Of a stretch of 64,000 nucleotides of DNA, positions 8,813-17,071 are shown one piece after another. The first letter of the stretch is position 1. Each line of letters opens with the position of its first letter. The DNA is taken from NCBI RefSeq assembly GCF_000317245.1, contig NZ_AJLJ01000496.1:86118-150117 (forward strand), in the 5' to 3' direction. Position numbers and translations under genes: made by a program. Under the pieces are notes generated by a model, which saw nothing but the letters and a program-made list of their open reading frames with translations, was not told the DNA's origin and made no database searches. Source of the stretch: Fischerella muscicola SAG 1427-1 = PCC 73103. GTDB taxonomy: Bacteria > Cyanobacteriota > Cyanobacteriia > Cyanobacteriales > Nostocaceae.

Positions 8813-11194
8813 TTATGGTGTTAGTGTTGTAGTAACAGATGCAGCAGAATTAGTAGTACAAGGGGGTGGTGAACTTAGCCAAACGTTAAACATTTCCTGA
8901 AGAGCTACTAAGAGTTGTTTGTCAAAAAATTCAGCTTCCTGAACAGTTATCTTTTTCGCATGTGATTTGGTTTTTCTATCTATGGGATGGTCTACACGAT
9001 TTCGCATAAATCCTAGTTCTTCCCAAACAGCGATGCCCTTTGGAAGCATATTCTTAAAAGCTTTTCTATGATATAAATCTGCATAACCTGCTTCATACAA
9101 ACCTGTTTCTAAAGGTAGGACGAACTCGTAAAAAGCAATAATAGTTATGTGAATATATTGATGAAAACTGCTGACATAAGAACTAGGTGATTTTTGATAG
9201 TTTATCACAGACTCGCGTAGTAGTTCAACTGCTTTGTCATAGTGTTTGCCATAAAATTGACGCAAATCAAATCCTGATAAGGACACTCTATACATAGTTG
9301 ATAGCGTCTGAAATATAAAACAAGGTTTTGGTGCATCTGCTGACAAGCCTAACTTTTGAATTAATTCTGAAATTCTGCTCATCTGCTGGTGGTATGGCTT
9401 TAAATTATCCCAATTAACTTTACATTGAGGTTGTTGGAGAAGATAAACTGCCAGATATTGAAGTAGCAGGCTTTTGTCCTTACAAATCAGCTTAAACAAA
9501 GCTAATTGCTTGTTCAGTGATTTAATTCTTTGAAAAGCACCATAGGCTAATTCTTGTCTTAGAATTGCTTTTTCTTCTGGGTTACAATTTAGTATATTTT
9601 GCTCGCGTTGCAAGCATTCCATAAAGTAAGCATGTTGTCCGGGAACTTCTGCTAATATTCTGGCTGCTATTACTCTTGCATACCAGTCAAATTGAGTATC
9701 TGCTAGCCAAGCTCGACATATTGACGCAACACTTTTAGCTCCACTAACTTGATATAATGCCCATAGTGAATTAGCACGATGCCAGGAATATACCTCATGT
9801 TTAATGATAAAATCTTGTAATCTTTCAATCACAAATAAATCATTTTTGAAGCGTCCTAAACATATCGATATTGCTTCAGAACGCCAAGGTAATCTAGAAA
9901 GTAAGTTCAGTACTTCCTCACGTATTGATGCATGATGATCAAGTCTGTACAAGCAGAATGTAACGTTTGACTCAGCTTCTTTTCCTTTATCTGGGTCATC
10001 TAAAAGTGCAAAAGCTTCTAAAAATTTATCTCGTAGTTGTTGCTGTAGATTTTGATTTATATCCTGTTCCAAATAACACTCTTCTTTAGAAGATAAATCT
10101 TCTGTATATGCATCTTCTTCTAAATTATCATCCTCATTTTCTTCTAAGTTACTATTCTCTGAGATTTCTATTTGATTTTCTACATGAGAGCTAGGTGTAT
10201 TTTTGATATACTCTACAGTTGCCGACTCAGCTTGTTCACTTTTTGGTAAAGATGGAAGAGTAACGAGTAAGCAGTTTCCATTTCCTGTTGGATCGGTAAT
10301 AATAAAACGTAAGCGGGAAATTTCTGTTTCAATATCTTCAATTTCATGAACACTTGTTTTAGTTACTTGCGCTACTAAACCAGCACGTTTCAATTCTAAA
10401 TCAAATAGAATTAATCCTCGTTGCACAGTAGATTTATCTGAAGCAAGAATTCTGACATCATCTACATACCTAATATAATGATAGCCATTAACTATCATTT
10501 CTTTGTCTATTTCATATAAAAATAGGTTTGCAAGAAAATCAGAAGCATTACTACCTTGAGGAATTCCACGACCCATCGTAATATTTGAATTGTGAACTGC
10601 CCATTTTGCCAAACATTCTTGTAAAAGTTCTTGAAATTGTTGATCATCTCCGCAATATTTACGTATAAGACTTAATAAACGTGCATGATCAATTGTGTCA
10701 TAGAAGGCGACAATATCTGTCGATGCAATCCAAGGGTTTCCAGCATAATATAAGTTTTCAATGCAGTTCACAAAACGTGTGTACTGTTTCTTCCAAGGTC
10801 GCAACATCCAACGTTTACCTGGTCCAGAATATATATTTCCTAGAACACATTGATTCTCATGAGTTACAAGATAAGAGTAAGCTTTATCAGCAATAATATT
10901 AACCAGTGCTTGATATATAATCACGTCTGATACTGCCATCAGTGACATTGTTCTCAATGTAGTTGAAGGTTTTGGTACATAAACTTTGTGATCGGCTAGA
11001 GGTTTATAAGGAAAATCTTTGGTTTTGACCTGCTGTACTAAATATTCAAGATTAGTTTGAAGATTATATGCAAATATTTTCATCCCTAACTCGTCGCGAA
11101 TCACACGACTACTAGTATTCACTGTTCGTTGCCAAGCAAGCAAAAAATTATCATAGGTGGCAAATATATCCCAAAGAGACTGATTTGATGTCAT
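8813..11194 (-). CDS. Reverse transcriptase with C-terminal helical-repeat and HEPN-like region (candidate UG/Abi-type defence RT)
   Basis: The 793-residue protein has an N-terminal RT domain (about 60-300). Motif A is STDIVAFYDTIDH (Asp160), the primer-side loop is GRGIPQGSNAS (about 208-217), and the catalytic box is YVDD (243-246, Asp245/Asp246), so polymerase chemistry looks intact. After an acidic linker (about 340-380) comes a mostly helical region (about 385-620) resembling HEAT-like repeats. A last helical part contains RNRVDH (731-736), which fits the RxxxxH motif of HEPN RNases. That layout (RT, alpha-repeat, HEPN-like end) resembles AbiA-like and UG-class RTs that protect against phage. 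It has no group II maturase domain and no DGR signature. An IS66 element lies 98 bases upstream. The RT call is firm; the HEPN part and the defence role are inference. Confidence 0.85.
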   Translation of the reverse strand: MTSNQSLWDIFATYDNFLLAWQRTVNTSSRVIRDELGMKIFAYNLQTNLEYLVQQVKTKDFPYKPLADHKVYVPKPSTTLRTMSLMAVSDVIIYQALVNIIADKAYSYLVTHENQCVLGNIYSGPGKRWMLRPWKKQYTRFVNCIENLYYAGNPWIASTDIVAFYDTIDHARLLSLIRKYCGDDQQFQELLQECLAKWAVHNSNITMGRGIPQGSNASDFLANLFLYEIDKEMIVNGYHYIRYVDDVRILASDKSTVQRGLILFDLELKRAGLVAQVTKTSVHEIEDIETEISRLRFIITDPTGNGNCLLVTLPSLPKSEQAESATVEYIKNTPSSHVENQIEISENSNLEENEDDNLEEDAYTEDLSSKEECYLEQDINQNLQQQLRDKFLEAFALLDDPDKGKEAESNVTFCLYRLDHHASIREEVLNLLSRLPWRSEAISICLGRFKNDLFVIERLQDFIIKHEVYSWHRANSLWALYQVSGAKSVASICRAWLADTQFDWYARVIAARILAEVPGQHAYFMECLQREQNILNCNPEEKAILRQELAYGAFQRIKSLNKQLALFKLICKDKSLLLQYLAVYLLQQPQCKVNWDNLKPYHQQMSRISELIQKLGLSADAPKPCFIFQTLSTMYRVSLSGFDLRQFYGKHYDKAVELLRESVINYQKSPSSYVSSFHQYIHITIIAFYEFVLPLETGLYEAGYADLYHRKAFKNMLPKGIAVWEELGFMRNRVDHPIDRKTKSHAKKITVQEAEFFDKQLLVALQEMFNVWLSSPPPCTTNSAASVTTTLTP

Positions 11195-11292
11195 AATTAA
11201 ATCATTTTTAAATTGATAAACTCGTATACAAGTATAGTAATAATTACTTTATATAACCGTATTCTTTAAGCAAAAATATATACTAAAAAATT

Positions 11293-12769
11293 GTAACTGC
11301 CTAGCTAGTAGTAGTTGAGGAAAGAAAAACAGAGATATTACCTTGTAAAGCCTCAGTAATAAGGTCGAGGAGATTAAGACTATGCTTAGAAGCAGTGGAA
11401 AGAAAAGAACGGATATTGGCGAATGAAACTGCAAAATCGAATGAACGAAAGCCACCAGAAATTTTTTGCTTACATTTCATCATCCGCAAATCACGTTCTG
11501 CTTGATTATTGGTAAAAGGAACATCAGGTGCTGTGAGAAACCGTAAAACATCACCCCTAAAATTTTGGAGACGCAACAGCAGGTTATGACCAACTCGTCG
11601 TTTCACCCGTCCTCGATGACCTTGACGGATTAACGGTGGTTGGCTGTGATGAAAACTCAGTCCTCGTTGTAGAATTTGCTCATATAGTTGCTGAAGACGA
11701 GCAACAATACTTTTAGGAATACCTTTGGGATAACGATGTTTATAATTGCAAGCTAAGAGCAAAAACTTTTTCATTGACTTAGCCCAAGGTTCTTGTTCAA
11801 TTTCTTCCAAGGCTTTGAGTTCCCTCAAGTGATGGGCATTACACAAAGCGTGATTGACATCTTGAATTTGATAATAAGGATTCCAGTGATCATGGACAAC
11901 TACGCCTTTGATATTGGCCAATACTTCAATGTCTTTGCGTTGAGCCGCAACTCGATACCAAGTGTGTGTTTCAGTAGCAACCACGTGTAACCAATTGGTT
12001 TTACCACCAATTCTCAATCCTGTCTCGTCGAGATGTTTAACTGCTGATGTTTTGACTGCTTCAACAACGACAGCCACTGCTGGTTCTATGATTTGTGCCA
12101 GAGTCTTGCTTGTATTTGCAATTGTACCTGCTGTCATTCGGCAACCAAATAAATCCATCAGCACTTCACTCAATCTGTCTTCGGGAATAAAATGTTGATG
12201 ATTTAGATAAGCTGCAACTGCTCTAATTCTCGCTCCATACTGTGCTGGTGCTGTTATGTATTCTGGAAAACTCCCTTGTATTTGAGCTTTACATTCGGGA
12301 CATTCTTTAACTGCGACTTGATGTTGTGTGACAACTATTTGTGGGGCTGGTATATCAAATACCTGTCGCTTGATTATTTTTTTTACAACTACAACCGAGA
12401 TATCATATCCGCATCCAGGACATGAGCATGGCGTTGGGTGTTCTACTATTTTATCTGGTCTGATTACTTGTTCTAACGTCTGCCCTGGATGACCTAATTG
12501 CCCTCCAGAGCGCCGCTTTCCTGTTTCTCTTAAACTTTTTGTCCGAATTTTACTTAACTTTTTGAGTCCATCACTTGATGGTGGTTTTGAGCTGGTTTGG
12601 CTATCTACCCCTAAACGTCTCTCTAGCTCTGCTATCCGTTCCCGCAGAGCTTGATTTTCCTGTTCTAGCCTCTCAATTTTTCGATCTTTTTCTTCTGGAC
12701 TCATCCCAGAACACTACCATAATTCTTCCTTGACTGGAATCATCCTCACCATCCTACCTGGGCAGTTAC
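11293..12769 (-). mobile_element. IS66-family insertion sequence (single-transposase type)
   Basis: Terminal inverted repeats start GTAACTGCC at both ends (left 11293 onward; right 12769 reading inward) and match at 14 of 16 positions. Flanking bases AAAAAATT (11285-11292) and TAAAAATT (12770-12777) agree at 7 of 8 positions, which fits the 8-bp target duplication of IS66 elements. Only the large transposase (TnpC type) is present, without tnpA/tnpB, as in the ISBst12-like subgroup. The transposase stop codon lies within the left end. Confidence 0.85.
11301..12704 (-). CDS. IS66-family transposase
   Basis: The 467-residue protein opens with a leucine-zipper-like coiled coil (IERLEQENQALRERIAELE), then a SKPPSSDG motif, a zinc-finger region (CSCPGCGYDI and later KECPECKAQ), and the DDE catalytic core with HLDETGLRI (first Asp), VVHDHWNPYY (second Asp) and NNQAERDLRMMK (Glu). 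All of these are IS66 hallmarks. The frame is complete and uninterrupted, so the element may still be active. Confidence 0.92.
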   Translation of the reverse strand: MSPEEKDRKIERLEQENQALRERIAELERRLGVDSQTSSKPPSSDGLKKLSKIRTKSLRETGKRRSGGQLGHPGQTLEQVIRPDKIVEHPTPCSCPGCGYDISVVVVKKIIKRQVFDIPAPQIVVTQHQVAVKECPECKAQIQGSFPEYITAPAQYGARIRAVAAYLNHQHFIPEDRLSEVLMDLFGCRMTAGTIANTSKTLAQIIEPAVAVVVEAVKTSAVKHLDETGLRIGGKTNWLHVVATETHTWYRVAAQRKDIEVLANIKGVVVHDHWNPYYQIQDVNHALCNAHHLRELKALEEIEQEPWAKSMKKFLLLACNYKHRYPKGIPKSIVARLQQLYEQILQRGLSFHHSQPPLIRQGHRGRVKRRVGHNLLLRLQNFRGDVLRFLTAPDVPFTNNQAERDLRMMKCKQKISGGFRSFDFAVSFANIRSFLSTASKHSLNLLDLITEALQGNISVFLSSTTTS

Positions 12770-12808
12770 TAAAAATTTGAAATAAAGTAAAATAATTAAC
12801 ACGATAAA

Positions 12809-12829
12809 GGACACAGCAATACTGTGTCC
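12809..12829 (-). terminator. Hairpin, likely terminator of the 78-residue gene
   Basis: GGACACAG (12809-12816) pairs with CTGTGTCC (12822-12829) around a five-base loop. It lies 28 bases past the stop of the minus-strand gene at 12857. The minus-strand sequence after the stem is only partly T-rich, so termination is probable rather than certain. Confidence 0.5.
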
Positions 12830-12856
12830 CTACGTTTACTCTCAACTTGCCAAACC

Positions 12857-13093
12857 CTACTCTTGCTCATCCGATTCTTGCGGACGCTCAATAGCAGCAG
12901 GATTTACCGTCGCTTCATCCGCTCTACTGGAAGAGTCAGTACGATTTCCTACAACTTCTTGCGGATTTTCCGTAGCATCGTCAGCAGCATTAGTGAGTCC
13001 ACTGGCGTTGACGTTGGGTTTAGCAGAAGTGCCTTTATGGCTAGCGTGTCCACCTGGCATAATAAATTCCTCGGTTTGCATCACTGAATACAT
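12857..13093 (-). CDS. Small hydrophilic conserved hypothetical protein
   Basis: The frame encodes 78 residues; a more likely start is the Met at residue 12 (13060), giving MPGGHASHKGTSAKPNVNAS. The protein is polar and probably disordered, with many Asn, Ala, Glu and Ser and no hydrophobic core, and resembles short cyanobacterial proteins of unknown role. It lies next to purQ on the same strand. An overlapping plus-strand frame (12824-13087) is Ser/Arg-rich and looks like a shadow. Confidence 0.5.
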   Translation of the reverse strand: MYSVMQTEEFIMPGGHASHKGTSAKPNVNASGLTNAADDATENPQEVVGNRTDSSSRADEATVNPAAIERPQESDEQE

Positions 13094-13156
13094 CTCAGCT
13101 TAGACTCGCAAACACGAGGAATACCCTATCCACAGACTTAAATTCGTACTAATGTA

Positions 13157-13837
13157 CTAAACTCCTGCTGCCATCACTGCTTTCTCCAATAAACCAGCAA
13201 ACAACTTCAACCCATCGGTACCACCTAGTGTAGGATCTGCGGCTCTCTCTGGGTGTGGCATCATCCCTAAGATATTACCTGTAGTATTGCAAATACCGGC
13301 AATATTTTTGAGCGAGCCGTTAGGATTATCACCTTGGTAGCGGAAGACTATTTGACCGTTATCTTCAAGTTTTGCTAGGGTCTTCTTATCTGCATAAAAT
13401 CGTCCTTCCCCGTGGGCAATGGGTAAAGTTATTACTTCACCACTGGAATAAGCTTGTGTCCAAGCTAAATCATTGCGTACGACTTTTAAGGGAGCGCGAT
13501 CGCAAATAAAATGCAAATCCCGATTTTTCGTCAATACTCCTGGTAATAGCCCTGCTTCAGTTAATACCTGAAAACCATTGCAGATACCCAAGACAAATTT
13601 ACCTTTTTGTGCGTGTTCGATGACTTGCTGCATTACGGGTGAGAAACGAGCGATCGCACCACAACGCAAATAATCACCATAACTAAATCCACCAGGGATA
13701 ATAATCACGTCTAAATCAGCGATATCCGTATCTTGATGCCAAACCATGCGAGTTGGTTGTCCTAAGATGTCCCTGGTAACGTAAGCAACATCGCGATCGC
13801 AATTAGAACCTGGAAAAACAACAACACCAAATTTCAT
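13157..13837 (-). CDS. purQ: Phosphoribosylformylglycinamidine synthase subunit PurQ (glutaminase)
   Basis: PurQ supplies ammonia from glutamine for the fourth step of purine synthesis, working with PurL and PurS. The 226-residue protein has the class I amidotransferase features: VVFPGSNCDRD at the start, GGFSYGDYLRCGAIA, the nucleophile motif GICNGFQVL (Cys at about residue 93), and the His/Glu pair in MMPHPERA near the C-terminus. It lies downstream of purS on the same strand, separated by a repeat-filled spacer. Full length. Confidence 0.95.
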   Translation of the reverse strand: MKFGVVVFPGSNCDRDVAYVTRDILGQPTRMVWHQDTDIADLDVIIIPGGFSYGDYLRCGAIARFSPVMQQVIEHAQKGKFVLGICNGFQVLTEAGLLPGVLTKNRDLHFICDRAPLKVVRNDLAWTQAYSSGEVITLPIAHGEGRFYADKKTLAKLEDNGQIVFRYQGDNPNGSLKNIAGICNTTGNILGMMPHPERAADPTLGGTDGLKLFAGLLEKAVMAAGV

Positions 13838-13847
13838 AATTAGTCAT

Positions 13848-14070
13848 TTGTCATTGGGGATTGGGCATTGGGCATTGGGCATTGGGCATGGGCATTGGGC
13901 ATTGGGCATTGGGCATTGGGCATGGGGATTGGGCATTGGGCATAGGCATTGGGCATTGGCATTGGTAATTATCACCTCTCCCTATTCCCTGCTCCCTGCT
14001 TCCTGCTTCCTTGTCCCCGATCCCCGTTCGCGTAGCGTCTCCGCTAGGAGAATCCCCGATCCCCTATTCC
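13848..14070. repeat. Short tandem repeat array between purS and purQ
   Basis: About 120 bases (13856-13975) consist of TTGGGCA-type units (GGGCATT, GGGGATT and variants) in near-perfect tandem. A pyrimidine-rich CCCTGCTCCCTGCTTCC stretch follows, then GCGTAGCGTCTCCGCTAGGAG, a piece of a palindrome scattered in Nostocales genomes. The same TTGGGCATTGGGCAT motif recurs at the window end. No convincing protein is encoded, although an open frame of low complexity runs through it. Confidence 0.85.
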
Positions 14071-14349
14071 CTATATCACTCCCGTCTGTGATTCCACTTC
14101 AATCAAATCAAACCGATAATTTTCAATGACTGGATTTGCTAACATCTGATCACAGATCTGATCCAGATTTCGACGCGCAGAACTTTCATCTGGTGAGATC
14201 AAGGTGACCTCTATGTACTTGCCAATCCGCACTTGTTCTACGTTATTGTATCCCATTTGCTTCAGTCCAGATTGCACTGCTACACCAGCAGGGTCTAAAA
14301 CTGAAGGACGGAGTGTGACAAAAATTTTGGCTCGATACTTCCTTTGCAC
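14071..14349 (-). CDS. purS: Phosphoribosylformylglycinamidine synthase subunit PurS
   Basis: PurS is the small structural subunit that bridges PurQ and PurL in the three-part FGAM synthase. The 92-residue protein shows the typical order: KIFVTLRPSVLDPAGVAV, GLKQMGYNNVEQVRIGKYIE and MLANPVIENYRFDL. It is somewhat longer than the usual 80-85 residues at its C-terminus. It lies upstream of purQ and is probably in one operon with it despite the repeat array between them. Confidence 0.93.
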   Translation of the reverse strand: MQRKYRAKIFVTLRPSVLDPAGVAVQSGLKQMGYNNVEQVRIGKYIEVTLISPDESSARRNLDQICDQMLANPVIENYRFDLIEVESQTGVI

Positions 14350-14492
14350 TGACTTTTGCTGAATGCTGCTACGCTCATACTATATCTTTATGTTGCAGTT
14401 CAGCGACAATGAAGATGACAAATCATCGGCGTTAAGCTATAAGTCAGCCAAGATATAGCTTGACCCTTGCCCCTATTTTCAAGATAGTGTCT

Positions 14493-14891
14493 ATGAAAGC
14501 CGTACGCACCCGTAGCCAAGAGCGGATTTTGAATCTTCTCAAAACCGTCAAACAAGGCATTTCCGCCCAAGATATTTATGTTGAATTGCGTAATCGCGAC
14601 CAAAGTATGGGTCTGGCAACAGTTTACCGCTCTTTAGAAACCTTAAAACTCGAAGGTATGGTGCAAATGCGGACATTGGCTAACGGTGAAGCCCTTTACA
14701 GCTTAGTACAGCAAGATAAGCATCATCTCACTTGTTTGCAATGTGGTACTTCAATTCCAATTAATCAGTGTCCAGCCCACGAACTAGAAGCACAGTTGCA
14801 AGTCACCCATAATTTTAAAATTTTTTACCATACCTTAGAGTTTTTTGGGCTGTGTAATCAATGTCACATAAATCAAGCTGCAATGGATTGA
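14493..14891 (+). CDS. furB: Fur-family metalloregulator, FurB/Zur type
   Basis: Starting from the ATG at 14493 the protein is about 132 residues (a TTG 33 bases upstream is in frame but less likely). It has the winged helix of Fur proteins (ILNLLKTVKQGISAQDIY, then LATVYRSLETLKLEG) and the dimerisation domain with two CxxC motifs (CLQC and CNQC) for structural zinc, plus the HHLTC metal site. The sequence looks like the cyanobacterial FurB/Zur branch, which represses zinc uptake genes; Fur and PerR branches are the alternatives. It diverges from purS. No obvious Zur box was found by eye. Confidence 0.8.
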   Translation: MKAVRTRSQERILNLLKTVKQGISAQDIYVELRNRDQSMGLATVYRSLETLKLEGMVQMRTLANGEALYSLVQQDKHHLTCLQCGTSIPINQCPAHELEAQLQVTHNFKIFYHTLEFFGLCNQCHINQAAMD

Positions 14892-14943
14892 GTTTTCCCA
14901 TTACCAATTACCCATTACCGATCTTAACGAATCATACAAGTAT

Positions 14944-16935
14944 TCAAGCGGACATGATATCAGTTGCTAACCAAGCCCGTAGAACTTCCGCTACAGTCCA
15001 AGCTTGAGCAATGCAACCCCTTGGTATCATAGGAGGATCGCCATCAAAGATTTCACTCAGACTACCAAGTCCGTGGGCGTGCAGGTGATTTGCCATTGGC
15101 TCAAGAAATAGCCGTGCTTGGGCAGGATCTTTGTAAACTCGCAGATGTGCCTGTACAAAGGGGCCAATTAACCATCCCCACACTGTTCCCTGATGATAAA
15201 CACTATCCCGTTGCTGTTGATCGCCGCCATAATGTCCTTGATATTGAGAATCTTCGCACGAGAGCGATCGCAATCCGTGGGAAGTCAGCAACATTCTTGC
15301 ACAAGCGTCAACCACACCTTTTTGTTGAGTCGGATTAAGAGGACTTTCAGGTAAAGAAACTGCAAAAATTTGGTTAGGGCGCAACGAAGAATCATCACCA
15401 TCAGGGCCATCAAGAACATCGTAGCAGTAACCTGTTTCTTGATTCCAAAAGCGCGAGAATCTGACCAAAGCTCGCTCGGCGATCGCGTCATATTCCTGGT
15501 GAGGTTTACGAATATGGCGAGCAAAGTGAGCCATTGTGCGTAATGCATTATACCAGAGGGCATTGACTTCAATCGGTTTGCCAATCCGGGGCGTCACAAC
15601 CCAATCGCCGATTTTGGCATCCATCCAAGTCAGCTGCACTCCCGCTTCCCCAGCGTAAAGCAGCCCGTCTGCTGCATCTAAATGGATATTGTAGCGAGTG
15701 CCGCGACAATGCCAATCGATGATATCTGCCAGGATGGGAAACATCTCTTCTAAGAAGTCATCATCTTCTGTGGCGTTGTAGTAAGCGCGTAGAGCTTCAA
15801 AATACCAGAGAGTTGCATCAACGGTGTTATATTCTGGTGTTTCACCTGCATCTGGAAAGCGATTGGGAAGCATTCCCTGGTTGACATAGTTAGCAAAAGT
15901 GTGGAGAATATAACGGGCTATTTCGGGGCGGCCTGTAGAGATGGTTAGCCCTGGTAAGCTAATCATTGTATCTCGTCCCCAATCACTAAACCAGTGATAG
16001 CCTGCGATGATCGTTTTGCCATGCATTTCATCGGGCAAGGAACGATCTACAATAAACTGATCAGCAGCTAAAACTAGATGGTTTACCCAAGCAGGAGTTT
16101 CTTTGGCGTGGGAAGGGCGGTTAATTTTCCAAAGATTGATTAACTTTTGTTCTTGAGCATGGCGAAGTCTGAGGGTTGTTTCACCATGCAAATCTGGTTG
16201 CTTGTCTGTACTAGCAACAAAAGTCAAAGCTTCACCAGGATTGAGAGTCATTTGGAAAGTTGCAGCGTGTAAATGATCTTCTAAGTCGCTCAATCCTCGA
16301 TAGCGTTCTACTGCCAAGTTAAATCCGTAATACCAATTATGTGCAGGAATAGCGCTAGCATGATCACACAGCAAATAAAGCGGAACAGCAGTTGGATAGG
16401 CTGTGACACAAATTCCTTGGGAAACAGGTTCGACACTCATTTGCCAATTGTTGCTTTGGGTACTGCCATGATAATCGCGGTAGTTGACTAATGCTTTGAG
16501 TGTTAGCTGTAATGGCGCAGAAGCACGATGTAATACATAGCGTACATAGGTAGTGTTAGCGCCCTGTTGCATCCAAATTCGTTTTTCTAATAGCGCATCA
16601 GCACAAGCAAAGTGCCATATGGGAATAGTACCTTCCAAAGAAAAACGTTCTATGTGCTGGTAGCCTTGAGGACTAACAATTTCATCAGCCCAACGATTTG
16701 TGTGCAAAGGGTAAATGCGATCGCCATACAAAGCCGTTTCATCCAGTTTGGCTAACATGAGAGTACGAGCCAAAGGCGGCTTGAGGGCTGCTATTAGCAA
16801 CCCATGGTAGCGACGACTAAGCAAACCTGCTATTGTACCAGAGGCGTATCCACCGATACCATTAGTAACTAACCATTCTCGTGACTCTGCTAAATCGAGA
16901 GTGCCGCATATCTCTCTGCCAAAATCAATGCACAT
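14944..16935 (-). CDS. Glycogen debranching enzyme (amylo-alpha-1,6-glucosidase type)
   Basis: The 663-residue protein begins with REWLVTNGIGGYASGTIAGL and RRYHGLLIAAL, the start of the N-terminal beta-sandwich of archaeal/cyanobacterial debranching enzymes. The C-terminal (alpha/alpha)6 barrel contains GYHWFSDWGRDTMISLPGL, with the catalytic Asp/Glu region, and later VYHQGTVWGWLIGPF. It would hydrolyse alpha-1,6 branch points of glycogen. It is convergent with furB and monocistronic. Full length. Confidence 0.9.
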   Translation of the reverse strand: MCIDFGREICGTLDLAESREWLVTNGIGGYASGTIAGLLSRRYHGLLIAALKPPLARTLMLAKLDETALYGDRIYPLHTNRWADEIVSPQGYQHIERFSLEGTIPIWHFACADALLEKRIWMQQGANTTYVRYVLHRASAPLQLTLKALVNYRDYHGSTQSNNWQMSVEPVSQGICVTAYPTAVPLYLLCDHASAIPAHNWYYGFNLAVERYRGLSDLEDHLHAATFQMTLNPGEALTFVASTDKQPDLHGETTLRLRHAQEQKLINLWKINRPSHAKETPAWVNHLVLAADQFIVDRSLPDEMHGKTIIAGYHWFSDWGRDTMISLPGLTISTGRPEIARYILHTFANYVNQGMLPNRFPDAGETPEYNTVDATLWYFEALRAYYNATEDDDFLEEMFPILADIIDWHCRGTRYNIHLDAADGLLYAGEAGVQLTWMDAKIGDWVVTPRIGKPIEVNALWYNALRTMAHFARHIRKPHQEYDAIAERALVRFSRFWNQETGYCYDVLDGPDGDDSSLRPNQIFAVSLPESPLNPTQQKGVVDACARMLLTSHGLRSLSCEDSQYQGHYGGDQQQRDSVYHQGTVWGWLIGPFVQAHLRVYKDPAQARLFLEPMANHLHAHGLGSLSEIFDGDPPMIPRGCIAQAWTVAEVLRAWLATDIMSA

Positions 16936-17071
16936 ATCATTGCATACCTGTTTGGAATCGCTATTTTGATTATCCGTTGCGATTTTTACATCAGAATGAG
17001 AAGTTAATTAAGAGTTGCTAAGAAAATTGAAAGTAAAAGGATGATGAATTGTATAGAAAATTTAGCCAAGA

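Noticed and set aside
8813..11194. Diversity-generating retroelement or group II intron maturase
   Set aside because: The RT has IPQGS rather than the SQ form of DGR enzymes, there is no template/variable repeat pair nearby, and no maturase X domain or intron RNA is seen.
12824..13087. Plus-strand open frame of 87 codons
   Set aside because: It is antisense to the more protein-like 78-residue minus-strand frame and is Ser/Arg-biased.
13856..13975. CRISPR array
   Set aside because: Units are 7-8 bases without unique spacers, so it is a simple tandem repeat. No cas genes are in the window.
13848..14129. Plus-strand open frame with Gly-His-Trp-Ala-Leu repeats
   Set aside because: It is the translation of a short tandem DNA repeat that also runs into purS.
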